In this document: positions 47,348 through 55,617 of the stretch, in pieces
Layout: each line of letters opens with the position of its first letter
Position numbering within the stretch: position 1 is the first letter of the stretch
Origin: Asticcacaulis excentricus CB 48
GTDB lineage: Bacteria > Pseudomonadota > Alphaproteobacteria > Caulobacterales > Caulobacteraceae
Assembly: GCF_000175215.2 (NCBI RefSeq)
Contig: NC_014816.1
Span: forward strand, 555,001-619,000
Direction: 5' to 3'
Length of the DNA: 64,000 bases
Program-made: the position numbers and the translations under genes
Notes under the pieces: model-generated
What the model was told of the DNA's origin: nothing
What the model saw: only the letters and a program-made list of their open reading frames with translations
Databases searched by the model: none

Positions 47348-47700
47348 GACGATCTCCGCAACAGAAAGGCGTTCAGGTTTTGAGTAAGGGTCAGCCAGTC
47401 ATCGCGCTGAGCGTTTAGCTCTGCCTGACCTAGTGCGGTCAGTGCATAGTATTTGCGCGGGTGTGAGGCGTCGGCCTCGTGTCGCCATTCTGACAAAATC
47501 AGACCGGCCTTATTCAGTCGGTGAAGCAGCGGATAGAGCGTGCCTTCGGACAGATCCAGGCCTGCCCCTTCGCGGAGCTGATCCAAAATCCGCAGGCCGT
47601 ATTGCGGCTCTTCATCTAGCAAACTCAAGAGCGCCAGCTCCAGCACGCCCTTGTACAGCTGGGTTCGTCGAGTATCTGAGCTTTTGTCGGATGAAGTCAT
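47344..47700 (-). CDS. PadR-family transcriptional regulator
   Basis: 118 residues. Winged helix with YKGVLELALLSLLDEEPQYGLRILDQL, GTLYPLLHRLNKAGLILSEWR and KYYALTALGQAEL, the standard PadR pattern. It probably represses its own operon through the palindrome directly upstream. The downstream HAAS gene is co-translated. Confidence 0.9.
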   Translation of the reverse strand: MTSSDKSSDTRRTQLYKGVLELALLSLLDEEPQYGLRILDQLREGAGLDLSEGTLYPLLHRLNKAGLILSEWRHEADASHPRKYYALTALGQAELNAQRDDWLTLTQNLNAFLLRRSS

Positions 47701-47702
47701 TA

Positions 47703-47728
47703 TGCATCACATGTTGCTTTGTGATGCA
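47703..47728. promoter_or_regulatory. PadR-type operator palindrome
   Basis: TGCATCAC-N10-GTGATGCA, a perfect 8-bp inverted repeat beginning 3 bases upstream of the padR-type start codon. Position and dyad fit autoregulation by the PadR protein. Confidence 0.65.
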
Positions 47729-47729
47729 A

Positions 47730-48040
47730 GGTATGTGGTCAAGCCTTATAAATTGCAAGCGATAATTTCAGGCAAGTGGTCTCTGGGCATTGGCGAGGCG
47801 TTTCTAAAAGACAATCGTAATGCCATTTTTACACGGCGCGGATACCCGCCGTCGGAATTCTAGGTTGGATTTCTGTACGGGCGGCGCGCCTGGCTGAGAT
47901 AAATTGCCCCTAAAGTCCGCTTTCAGAATGGACCTTTAACGGGCACACACATGTTCGCAATGGGCGCGCAGCAGTCTAGCCCGATTGCGCCGGATGGGGA
48001 GGCGGCCAGTCCATCTCATTGGCATACAATCTTTTTCACC
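47730..48040. other. Intergenic region before the envelope-protein cluster
   Basis: About 310 bp with no gene visible. It leads into the CTTACA inverted repeat at 48041. Confidence 0.4.
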
Positions 48041-48057
48041 CTTACAGGCATTGTAAG
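48041..48057. promoter_or_regulatory. Inverted repeat CTTACA-N5-TGTAAG, site 1
   Basis: CTTACA-ggcat-TGTAAG, exact 6-bp arms, 57 bases upstream of the start of the exported protein at 48114. The same 17-bp motif recurs exactly at 51071 and imperfectly at 51106 and 54836, all before genes of the same cluster. Confidence 0.65.
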
Positions 48058-48113
48058 TAAAGGAGGCGCTTCGCGCGTGATAGCTCTGAAGGACTGTTTC
48101 AGGAGCCCCTCAC

Positions 48114-48491
48114 ATGTCTCGCCGTCTCGCCCTCAGTGCCTTGCTGGCCTTCCTTACTCCCATGTCCGCTCATGCCGATACAGCGTTCAATGACGCCGTC
48201 CTTAGGTACGAGATAAACATGAAAAATGTTGAGGTTCAGGTGACGGGTGCGGCCACACAGGCACAATTGGGGCAGGATGCCGCCGCCTGCGCGGCCTTGA
48301 AAGAGGCGATAAAGTCCTATGACTATGCGCTGGGCAGTCTCGACATGGCGGAAAAAGCCCCCGCCAATCCGGCTGACAAACCGCGTCCGACTAAAGAACA
48401 ATTCGAAACCGCGCGCCAAGACATCCGCGACAAGAAGGCCATGTTTGCCCCTATCGTCGAAGAAAGCTGCAACCGCGCTAAAGTTAAATAA
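48114..48491 (+). CDS. Small exported protein, short member of family A
   Basis: 125 residues, signal peptide about 1-21 (LLAFLTPMSAHA). The mature part holds AACAALKEAIKSYDYALGSLDMAEKAP and ends ESCNRAKVK. The AC-x4-K-x-AI and the C-terminal Cys resemble the second half of the exported proteins at 49182 and 50547, so I count it as a short relative. Two Cys could form one disulfide in the periplasm. Function unknown. It is preceded by the CTTACA repeat and transcribed away from it. Confidence 0.7.
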   Translation: MSRRLALSALLAFLTPMSAHADTAFNDAVLRYEINMKNVEVQVTGAATQAQLGQDAAACAALKEAIKSYDYALGSLDMAEKAPANPADKPRPTKEQFETARQDIRDKKAMFAPIVEESCNRAKVK

Positions 48492-48639
48492 AATCGGTCA
48501 GATAGGCAATCAACGGCGTGCCATCGAAAGGCGGGGGATAGTCCCGCACCTGTTTGGGCTGCACCCATTTTAGTACTGTGTGTGCTTTGGCCTCAGGGAG
48601 GTCGCAGACCTGGCGGTGGGCGTTTCCCGGGTGACACAT
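48484..48639 (-). pseudogene. Possible Nudix hydrolase C-terminal fragment
   Basis: A 51-codon frame: MCHPGNAHRQVCDLPEAKA, then HTVLKWVQPKQVRDYPPPFDG, then TPLIAYLTDFI. The LKWV..... .YP.P..D.PLI..L pattern is that of the C-terminus of MutT-type Nudix hydrolases; the Nudix box is absent. The ATG overlaps the stop of the upstream exported protein (TGATG). It looks like the surviving tail of a gene whose front was replaced. Confidence 0.35.
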
Positions 48640-49148
48640 CAGCCAAGCTTATAAGTGCTTTTCACGCACGATATGGTGAGCGTTATAGAACCTTTCTGGG
48701 TCGTTTTCGCGTCGTCAAAGAAGCCATAGACGATTGGTATCGTTTGCGAAGCGATTTGGTATGAAGCCTGATAAGACATGACACTATAGTCATTGCTTTC
48801 AACCTCTCTGGCCGCGATATCGCCGACAACGATTTCCTTGGCCGACACGCTGATGATCGGTGTGGGCTCGCCAAACTCCTCAGGTTTGTAAAAGCGCGGG
48901 TGGCAAGAAGTCCCGCCCTTGAGGTCCACGGCCAGCTCGACGGTCTCATCGATAATTCCCTGGTAATCCTCTGTCTTCAGAAGCGTACCAAAGCTGTTAG
49001 TACCTTCCAGATGGCTGCTCTGGGACTTGCAGGTCAGGTTAAATGCCGTCGCGGTTTGCGCCTGAGCGGACCCCGACAGCGCAAAAATGACAAGCCAGGT
49101 TCCGCAGGTAAGTTTAAATTTCTCATGGACATACGGCAAGGCGGCCAC
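48639..49148 (-). CDS. Exported protein of unknown function
   Basis: 169 residues. A signal peptide (KLTCGTWLVIFALSGSAQA) is followed by a beta-rich mature part with Cys at NLTCKSQ, TSCHPRF and ISCVKS. The GTG at 49148 is the likely start because no in-frame ATG precedes the signal; an ATG nearby is in another frame. Last well-formed gene of the leftward five-gene operon that starts at 51002. I do not recognise its family. Confidence 0.65.
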   Translation of the reverse strand: MAALPYVHEKFKLTCGTWLVIFALSGSAQAQTATAFNLTCKSQSSHLEGTNSFGTLLKTEDYQGIIDETVELAVDLKGGTSCHPRFYKPEEFGEPTPIISVSAKEIVVGDIAAREVESNDYSVMSYQASYQIASQTIPIVYGFFDDAKTTQKGSITLTISCVKSTYKLG

Positions 49149-49181
49149 TCCAATTCGATACGCACACTCAAGGCGAAAGAG

Positions 49182-49646
49182 TCAGCACAGGTCTTCTTTT
49201 TTCACTTCGGTCAGAACGAACTCGAGCGTTTTGCGAAATTTGTCCGCGGTGGCTACCACGTCTTGGGGAGCCTTCTCCGGTTTCGCATTTTCCAGATAGC
49301 CAATCGCCGATTTGAAATCACCGCAGGCCTTTCGCAAGTTGCGCTTGCTGTAAAAACCATCAACACCACGGCAAAATGAACGGTGGCTTTCCGCAGCCCA
49401 AATGGGCACAACGCCCCCGATTTTGAACAGTTCACCGCTTATGCCCTGACACGCCATCTTTTGGCGCTCAAACAGACCCTCGTTGGTAAGGCCTTCCCCG
49501 GTCGTGGCTTCAACAAACTGTTGCGTTCGCGCCATCCAGATACTGGCGCCCTCGCCCTTAAAAGGGATGGCCAAAGCCGATTGAGCGCTGAAGGCAGCGA
49601 CCAGGATGGAACCTGCGAGTGCTGCGGAAATACGAAAAAACTTCAT
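49182..49646 (-). CDS. Exported four-Cys protein, family A
   Basis: 154 residues, signal peptide about 1-27 (MKFFRISAALAGSILVAAFS). Four Cys lie in MACQGI, SFCRGVDG, KACGDFKSAI and the last residue (EDLC). The same four positions recur in the protein at 50547 (RACGQM, LCNGIDAL, KACKII, EHCAA), with a shared P-x-WA before the second. The two are paralogs, probably stabilised by two disulfides in the periplasm. ATG 49646 follows aagggga. Function unknown. Confidence 0.75.
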   Translation of the reverse strand: MKFFRISAALAGSILVAAFSAQSALAIPFKGEGASIWMARTQQFVEATTGEGLTNEGLFERQKMACQGISGELFKIGGVVPIWAAESHRSFCRGVDGFYSKRNLRKACGDFKSAIGYLENAKPEKAPQDVVATADKFRKTLEFVLTEVKKEDLC

Positions 49647-49679
49647 GGTTAGATATGTCCCCTTAACCAAATGGCTAGA

Positions 49680-50126
49680 TCAGTTTTTGCCCGCAGACGT
49701 ACCTCGGATGGTCTGAAGCGTCAGCACCACGGCCGCCATCGCGAGCTTTTGTTCGATATCGCACTCTTCGGCGCCGACTTCACTTTCATTGGCTGGCACA
49801 TCGAGATAGTCGGCCCAGCAGGTTGAGCGCATCTCCTGCGGGCAGTCGGCTTCGAACGACTTTTCGCGTTCAGAGACGAAGCGTTCGGCCATGGTCGCAT
49901 CAGTCAGTTGGCTCAGAACGCTGAGGGTCAGTGATTTGGCCTCGGCATAGGGCTTTTCACCGGTCAGGCCGCGGCAATAATAGGCGCTTTCCATCAGGTT
50001 TTTCAGATCGTGGGGAAGCTTTTTGACCGCCTCTCTTTGGGCATCGGTCGCCGCGCCCCAGGAAGGAGGCGCCGCGTATAAAGACAGGCCGATGCTGAGG
50101 CCAAGGATGAATGATAAGCGCCTCAT
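49680..50126 (-). CDS. Exported Cys-rich protein, family B
   Basis: 148 residues starting MRRLSFILGLSIGLSLYAA (signal, cleavage near 23). The mature part is helical with YYCRGLTGEKPYAEAKSLTL, ADCPQEMRSTCWADYLDVPANESEVGAEEC. It is a paralog of the protein at 57529 (YKCQGVIGPETYDKAKEMT, ECKDKESCWRTYMNMP, DEGEIAC): all four Cys and the CW..Y motif are shared. Function unknown; likely periplasmic. Confidence 0.75.
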   Translation of the reverse strand: MRRLSFILGLSIGLSLYAAPPSWGAATDAQREAVKKLPHDLKNLMESAYYCRGLTGEKPYAEAKSLTLSVLSQLTDATMAERFVSEREKSFEADCPQEMRSTCWADYLDVPANESEVGAEECDIEQKLAMAAVVLTLQTIRGTSAGKN

Positions 50127-50155
50127 GGGATGTGGGCTTTCCGATGGCTGATTGT

Positions 50156-50524
50156 TTAGGGGCAAGGATATGCGGCACTGAGCATGCGTTTTTGGTAGGC
50201 GCTCAGCGTCTCATCATCTGTGGGCTTATTGTCCTTCATCGTCGCCTTGAGGCGCGTGAGATGCGTATGAGGCTGTGACAGCAGGCCGATCAGGCCGGGC
50301 GCACATTTGCCAGACGTATCGCCGGTTTTGCGTAACGCCACGAATGAGTCGACATAGCAAAGCTTGAGCTGATCCGGATTATCGGATTTTGCATTTTTGC
50401 ATTGCTTGTAAAAATCCTGAGCAGATAGGTCGGCCTGGCCTGAACCCTCTTGCGCAAGGGCGGAGGGCGCCAAAGGGGCCAGGGTTAAGCAAAGCGTGGA
50501 TAGGACTATGGGTAAGGACTTCAT
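50156..50524 (-). CDS. Exported Rap1a/Tai-like protein
   Basis: 122 residues with a clear signal (MKSLPIVLSTLCLTLAPLAPSALA). The mature domain has four Cys in the spacing QCKN..LCYVDSF..KCAPG..YPC, and an alanine-containing helix just before the last Cys (QKRMLSAAYPC). This resembles the Rap1a/Tai family of periplasmic immunity proteins, which protect against type VI amidase effectors in some bacteria. Similarity is judged by eye and the role here may be different. It belongs to the five-gene operon. Confidence 0.5.
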   Translation of the reverse strand: MKSLPIVLSTLCLTLAPLAPSALAQEGSGQADLSAQDFYKQCKNAKSDNPDQLKLCYVDSFVALRKTGDTSGKCAPGLIGLLSQPHTHLTRLKATMKDNKPTDDETLSAYQKRMLSAAYPCP

Positions 50525-50546
50525 ATCGGTTTTCCAGTACTAAGCG

Positions 50547-51002
50547 TCAGGCAGCACAGTGCTCGCGTTCCACCATTTCAATGGCGGCGGTGAAAGAAAT
50601 GTAGGTGTAGATGTAGGCGTTCTCTTCAGACCGGACATTGACCTTGTCGAAGGTCAGGGCAGATTTTCGGATGATCTTGCAGGCTTTGGCCTTGTCTGTG
50701 CCTGAGTTCAGCGCATCGATGCCGTTGCACAGATCGGTCTGGCCGCTCACGGCCCACTTCGGCACCTGCCCGCTGTAGGTTTCAAGGCCTGAGCGCATCT
50801 GCCCGCACGCGCGCACCATAGCGTTAAGACCCATAGGGCGGGCCTCGGTAAAGGCTATAATCCCCGAAGTGAACTGGGCCTTAGCTTCGGCGGAAAAACC
50901 ATTCCCTGCATGGGCGGGCGCTGTGGCGAGACCCAGCGCACAGATGGCCCCGGTTAATCCGCTAAAATTTTGCGTAAATTGTTGTGAAGGCGATCGTGCC
51001 AT
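50547..51002 (-). CDS. Exported four-Cys protein, family A
   Basis: 151 residues. Signal: TGAICALGLATAPAHA preceded by a long n-region. Mature part contains RACGQM, DLCNGIDAL, KACKIIRKSA and EREHCAA, the same four-Cys frame as the protein at 49182. First gene of the leftward operon; its promoter region (51003-51180) is shared with the divergent 51181 gene and contains two CTTACA repeats. Function unknown. Confidence 0.75.
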   Translation of the reverse strand: MARSPSQQFTQNFSGLTGAICALGLATAPAHAGNGFSAEAKAQFTSGIIAFTEARPMGLNAMVRACGQMRSGLETYSGQVPKWAVSGQTDLCNGIDALNSGTDKAKACKIIRKSALTFDKVNVRSEENAYIYTYISFTAAIEMVEREHCAA

Positions 51003-51070
51003 TTTTCCCTCTTCAACCTCTGCTGTGTCGTCGGTGAGGGAAAGGTGGCAAGCTGGCTCGCAACTGTCAC

Positions 51071-51087
51071 CTTACATACGCTGTAAG
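51071..51087. promoter_or_regulatory. Inverted repeat CTTACA-N5-TGTAAG, site 2
   Basis: CTTACA-tacgc-TGTAAG, exact arms, in the divergent promoter region between the exported-protein operon (start 51002) and the gene at 51181. Confidence 0.65.
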
Positions 51088-51105
51088 TATTAGCCTTCCT
51101 GTTTC

Positions 51106-51122
51106 CTTACAGAGTTTGTCAT
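51106..51122. promoter_or_regulatory. Inverted repeat, imperfect site 3
   Basis: CTTACA-gagtt-TGTCAT: same spacing, right arm matches at four of six positions. It starts 35 bp after site 2. Confidence 0.45.
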
Positions 51123-51180
51123 TTTTCACGGATCGATCCTGCCCGTAAGCTCATGTGCATCGCCCACCTGGATTTGATAG

Positions 51181-51825
51181 ATGCGCTTCTCCTCCGCCGT
51201 TGCCTCCGTATGCGGTCTCTTCGCTGGCGCCCTGGTGCTTGTGCTTGCGACATCGGGCGAGGTGAAGGGGCAGACAAGTCCAAGCCCCGTAGGCGAAGAT
51301 AGGGCGTTGGATTGCGCGGCGGCGCTTGCGGGGGTTGCGCTGGCTTTCAAGCTAAACGAGCCCGATAAGTTGCCGCCGATTATGGCCGATCTTGAAGCGT
51401 GGATCGGAAAGCTCGGCAAATCGCGTCAGGGCGAAATCGTTCCACACTTCAAAAAGATGGATGCGCAGTATGGCTCACACTGGTCGATAGATACTGCCAT
51501 CTCGTGTCGTAATGAACTGCATAACGCCACCCCGGCCCAATGCCTTCAGGTCATCAAGGAACGGCAGGACCAGGCCATATGGTATTTCAAGGCCGCCGCT
51601 GAACAAGCCAAACTGGGACGCGCCATCGGCGGGCACATAGGGTATGCCGAGCAGGACATTAGGCTTGGCTGTAAACATATCGATTATGCCCGGGCGTGGC
51701 TGCGTGAGAAAAACTGCGATGCCCGAAGTATCGAAGTTATGGAGGAAACATGGCGCAACTACGTGCTGGATGTCCCCGGAGAGAAGGGCAGTGCACGCCT
51801 TGCCTGTATCGGAAATGGTAACTAA
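51181..51825 (+). CDS. Exported protein of unknown function upstream of the CHAT gene
   Basis: 214 residues. Signal peptide about 1-29 (VCGLFAGALVLVLATSGEVKG). Mature part mostly helical with seven Cys (LDCAAAL, ISCRNEL, AQCLQVI, LGCKHID, KNCDARS, LACIG and one in the signal). No family is recognised. It begins the rightward unit that continues with the CHAT protein 75 bases later, the two-component genes and another exported protein. The start is taken at the ATG 51181; a strong ribosome site is lacking. Confidence 0.7.
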   Translation: MRFSSAVASVCGLFAGALVLVLATSGEVKGQTSPSPVGEDRALDCAAALAGVALAFKLNEPDKLPPIMADLEAWIGKLGKSRQGEIVPHFKKMDAQYGSHWSIDTAISCRNELHNATPAQCLQVIKERQDQAIWYFKAAAEQAKLGRAIGGHIGYAEQDIRLGCKHIDYARAWLREKNCDARSIEVMEETWRNYVLDVPGEKGSARLACIGNGN

Positions 51826-51899
51826 AGGCGCACTTGCCAATACCCGTGTTACTGCGGCAAGGTGCACTGAGGGACGAAAGGCGAGGGGAGTGGGATACC

Positions 51900-54833
51900 A
51901 TGATTAGACAGAAGGTCGGGCCATGGATTTTGACGGCCGCGTTGATGCTCGTCCCCGGCGTGAGCGCCGCAGCCAAGGCTCCTGGGCAGCCAGGTTCTAA
52001 AGCGCAGGCGTCAAAGTCACAGACCTTGAGGCCGGCCTTATATCAGAACGATCTTCATAAGCGCATTCAGTCCGCCTATGACGCTACCCCACCTAGTGAC
52101 GCCAAAGAGGAGCTTGCGGCCCTTGAACCTCTTATGCAGGAGGCCAGAGCGGCAAAAGCAATCGACCCCAATGACTTCGCCAATCTGTCGCTCATCTATG
52201 CTCTGGCTCTCTATCACAATGAGCGCGTAAAAGACGCCTCCGACACCATCGCCGAGGCCCTTACAGTCTATGAACGGGCAGGCTTTGGCGACACGGCGCA
52301 GCTTTCTGATCTATTGAAAAATCAGGCGGTTTACCTCAATGCGTCCGGACGCCCTGACGCGGCCATCGAAATGCAGAAACGTGCCCTTGAGGTCATTTCG
52401 CGGCGCGGAGGGGCCGACGGTCAGCAGGCCGGCTCAATTCTGGCTTCCATGGCCTTTGCGTACACGAAGACCGGCCGTTTACAGGACGCGCTTAAGACCT
52501 ATGAGCGCGCTATGGCCCGAATGACGGCGGAAAACGGCATGGCCGGCTCCTACAGCGGCCATCTTGGCAACTATGCCGGACAGCTAAGCTATGTCGGGGA
52601 TTATGATCGTGCCGTCGAAATGAGCCAGAGGTCTCTTGAGGTCGCTTTAAAAAACCTACCTGAGAATAATCGGGCCGTGCGATGGGCCTACTCAAAACTT
52701 GGCGATCAGCTCAGTGATCTCGGCCGCAATACCGAGGCGGAAATCTACTCGCGTAAGGCTTTGGAACTGGCCGTCGCCCACACTGGAAAGGTGTCTTCGG
52801 AAAGTGGCGCATTTGGCTATAATCTTTCGCGCGTGCTTCATCGCATGGGCCGAACCGAAGAAGCTGAAGCGCTCGCGCTCAATGCCCTTGAGGTGGTGAA
52901 ACAAAAGCCGCCGGTCAACACACCTGATACGATTGGCATCGTATGGATGGAACTGGGCGATCTGGCTTTTGAACGGGGAGATCTGGAGCAGGCTGAGGCG
53001 CGGTTTCGTCAGGGCCTCTTAGCCATCGAACCCTTGGGCAATCGCGGCGTGGTTACGCGCTTTGCCATTCACACCCGCTTATCTAGCCTGCTGTTGGTTC
53101 AGGGTCGTCTGGATGCAGCGCTTGAGACCTTAGGGCCGGCTCTGCCCTATTATCGCAAAGAATATCCCCTCCACGCCAAGGCGCGCCTTGACGCTGAAAT
53201 GCTCGAGGCCTTGATCCTTTCGCGTCAAGGTCAGGCCGAAAAGGCGTTTGACCTCGCTCGCCCCCTCGGAGAAGCGATGCGCGAGCGTCTCCTCAGCGCG
53301 CAGCTTACTGTGCGGGAACGGGCCGAACTGGCCGAGGTCTACCGCAACAATTTCGCCCGGTTTGCCGATATTGCGTTGAGTGCCGGACAGTTAGGCATCG
53401 CATTTGATGCGGTGCAACTGGCGGGGTTTTCCGAGAACGCGGTGAACGCCCATATGATCGCCCGCCGGGCCAGCTTGCCTAACCCAAGAACACAGGCGCT
53501 GTTTGCTGACCTTGAAGCTACTCAGGCCCTGATCTTCCGGCTGGAGCGCGAGCGCGCATTTGCGCTTGGTAAATCCGACGAAGTGGTCGCGGAGGTCCAG
53601 ACGCAACTCGATCATGCCCGGCAATCGCTTGTGTCGCTAAATGCGGCTTTGGACTTAGAAGTCCCTGAGTTCAAGGATCTGATGCAGCCAAGTCCTATGC
53701 CGCTTGAGATCGCCAGAGCCCGTCTGCGATCTAACGAGGCGCTGCTGATGCCGGTGTCGGTCGACGATCAGCTCATCACAATGGTGCTGACGCCGAAAGG
53801 CCTGATCTATGACATTGCGCCGATTAGCCGCTCGGGGGTCAGGACCTATGTAGAAAACCTTCGTCTTAGCCTCAAGTCTGGCGAAACCGGTGGCGCCTTT
53901 GACGAGGTCGCCGCCCTAGGCCTCGGGCAGGCGATTTTCACTGATCGCAATATGCGGGCTCTCAAAGGCATCGAAGATGTGGCCATATTGGGCGCGGGGC
54001 CCGTCATGCGCGTACCATTTGCACTTTTGTTGACCAGATCGGGAGGCGCAACCCCGGCCTATGCCATCAAACGTTTCGGTTTTTCCGTCAAGCCGGCCCT
54101 TTTGATGAGACCTGCGCCGGGAGCTCTTTCATCTGGATTTGCCGGTATAGGCGCGCCGGTCCTCGGACCTGAAGCCCCGACCGTTGACCTCCCCGCAACG
54201 CAGGCTCTATTCAGGGGGGGCAAAGTCGATGCCGATCTCATACGCCTGTTGCCGAGCCTCCCGATGGCCCGATTTGAGCTTCAACGGTTACAGACCGCGC
54301 TCAATGAACCGAATAATCTCTTGATCATTGGCGATGAGGCAAATGAGTCGAGAGTAAAGGCGGCAGCACTCGACCGATATGGCATAGTTGCTTTTGCGAC
54401 CCACGGCTTGTTGGGCGGCGATTTAAAGTCGTTGAGCGAGCCTGCGCTCGTTCTCACACCTCCTGAAAAGGCAACGGCCGATGACGACGGCCTTTTGACC
54501 GCTTCGGAGGTCGCCGGTCTTAAACTGAATGCGCAATGGGTTATACTTTCGGCGTGTAATTCCGGGGCCGAACGAGAAGCCGGGGCTGGGGTCTATTCGG
54601 GTCTAGCCCAGGGCTTTATTCAGGCTGGAGGGCGCAATCTTCTGGTCTCTCTCTGGCCGGTGCGTGATGACGTCGCCGAGCACTTAAGCGTCGAGACGGT
54701 TAGGTTCCATAAGCGGGGGCTGTCGAAGCCGCAGGCATTGCGGCGTGCCATGCTGAATCTGATGAGAAACCCGCGCGTCGATAGTGCTAGCCAGCCCGTT
54801 ATCTGGGCGCCTTTCTCACTGATTTCTCAATGA
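51900..54833 (+). CDS. Secreted TPR-CHAT protein (putative cysteine peptidase)
   Basis: 977 residues. Signal peptide about 1-25 (ILTAALMLVPGVSAAA). A tetratricopeptide solenoid spans about 80-520 (repeats such as SILASMAFAYTKTGRLQDAL and LGDLAFERGDLEQAEARF). The C-terminal CHAT domain covers about 640-977. Its catalytic His835 lies in FATHGLLGG and Cys886 in LSACNSGA, followed by AQGFIQAGGRNLLVSLWPV. CHAT domains are caspase/separase-like peptidases; both catalytic residues are present, so activity is plausible in the periplasm. TPRs usually bind a partner. It is surrounded by small exported Cys-rich proteins, which are candidate partners or substrates (inference). Ribosome site aggggag sets the start. 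Confidence 0.88.
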   Translation: MIRQKVGPWILTAALMLVPGVSAAAKAPGQPGSKAQASKSQTLRPALYQNDLHKRIQSAYDATPPSDAKEELAALEPLMQEARAAKAIDPNDFANLSLIYALALYHNERVKDASDTIAEALTVYERAGFGDTAQLSDLLKNQAVYLNASGRPDAAIEMQKRALEVISRRGGADGQQAGSILASMAFAYTKTGRLQDALKTYERAMARMTAENGMAGSYSGHLGNYAGQLSYVGDYDRAVEMSQRSLEVALKNLPENNRAVRWAYSKLGDQLSDLGRNTEAEIYSRKALELAVAHTGKVSSESGAFGYNLSRVLHRMGRTEEAEALALNALEVVKQKPPVNTPDTIGIVWMELGDLAFERGDLEQAEARFRQGLLAIEPLGNRGVVTRFAIHTRLSSLLLVQGRLDAALETLGPALPYYRKEYPLHAKARLDAEMLEALILSRQGQAEKAFDLARPLGEAMRERLLSAQLTVRERAELAEVYRNNFARFADIALSAGQLGIAFDAVQLAGFSENAVNAHMIARRASLPNPRTQALFADLEATQALIFRLERERAFALGKSDEVVAEVQTQLDHARQSLVSLNAALDLEVPEFKDLMQPSPMPLEIARARLRSNEALLMPVSVDDQLITMVLTPKGLIYDIAPISRSGVRTYVENLRLSLKSGETGGAFDEVAALGLGQAIFTDRNMRALKGIEDVAILGAGPVMRVPFALLLTRSGGATPAYAIKRFGFSVKPALLMRPAPGALSSGFAGIGAPVLGPEAPTVDLPATQALFRGGKVDADLIRLLPSLPMARFELQRLQTALNEPNNLLIIGDEANESRVKAAALDRYGIVAFATHGLLGGDLKSLSEPALVLTPPEKATADDDGLLTASEVAGLKLNAQWVILSACNSGAEREAGAGVYSGLAQGFIQAGGRNLLVSLWPVRDDVAEHLSVETVRFHKRGLSKPQALRRAMLNLMRNPRVDSASQPVIWAPFSLISQ

Positions 54834-54835
54834 TC

Positions 54836-54852
54836 CTGACAGGGTTTGTAAA
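54836..54852. promoter_or_regulatory. Inverted repeat, imperfect site 4
   Basis: CTGACA-gggtt-TGTAAA: same 5-base spacing with one mismatch per arm. It begins 2 bases after the CHAT stop and lies 64 bases before the response-regulator start, where autoregulation would act. Confidence 0.45.
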
Positions 54853-54915
54853 TTGCCTACCTGCTCTTTCTTGCTCTAATTTCCTATTTGTGTGAACAGC
54901 CTAAAGAGTACATCT

Positions 54916-55617
54916 ATGCCGCCTTCGTCCATATTGTTGATCGAAGATGAACCCGAAGGGGCGGCGATCGTCGGTGAAGCCCTGACCCGGGAGGGCTATG
55001 AGGTCGTCTGGCGCGCGACGGCGTCAGCTGGCCTCAGCGAGGCCGGGCTAGGTCAGCATCACCTGATCATACTCGACCGGATGCTTGGCAATACTGATGG
55101 CTTAAACGTTCTCACAACCCTTCGCGAGGCCGGGATAACCACACCCATTCTGGTACTGTCGGCCCTGGCGCGCAGTGAAAACCGTATCGACGGGCTTGAC
55201 AGCGGGGCAGATGACTATCTTGGCAAACCTTTTGAACCTAAGGAGCTTCTTGCTCGGGTTCGCGCTCTGATCCGCCGCTCGCAGAACCGCATGCATAGCG
55301 CCATACTAATCTACGGCGATCTGGAACTGCACGTTAAGTCGCGCACGGCGCATCGCGCCGGGCGACATTTGGCCTTAAGTCCTAAAGAGTTCGAAATTCT
55401 CAAGCTCCTGATGGAACACGCGGGGGATGTGGTTACACGCGACATGTTGTTGCAGAAGGTGTGGAGGCTCAATTTCGACCCGCAGACGAATGTCATTGAC
55501 GTCAACATGAGCCGTCTTAGAAATCGCCTTGAAGACGGTTTTGAACAACCCGTGCTGGAGACCGTCAGAGGGATAGGGTTTCGCCTGATCTGTCCCGTCA
55601 GCGAGGCGAACCTTTGA
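54916..55617 (+). CDS. OmpR-family response regulator
   Basis: 233 residues. REC domain (ILLIEDEPEGAAI, phospho-Asp in LIILDRMLG, VLSALARSENRIDGLDSGADDYLGKPF) and a winged-helix output domain (about 135-230; LSPKEFEILKLLMEHAGDVVTRDMLLQKVW, NVIDVNMSRLRNRLEDG). The ATG at 54916 is preferred; a GTG at 54892 would add 8 residues. Stop overlaps the kinase TTG start. It is the most likely protein to bind the CTTACA repeats of this cluster (inference). Confidence 0.92.
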   Translation: MPPSSILLIEDEPEGAAIVGEALTREGYEVVWRATASAGLSEAGLGQHHLIILDRMLGNTDGLNVLTTLREAGITTPILVLSALARSENRIDGLDSGADDYLGKPFEPKELLARVRALIRRSQNRMHSAILIYGDLELHVKSRTAHRAGRHLALSPKEFEILKLLMEHAGDVVTRDMLLQKVWRLNFDPQTNVIDVNMSRLRNRLEDGFEQPVLETVRGIGFRLICPVSEANL

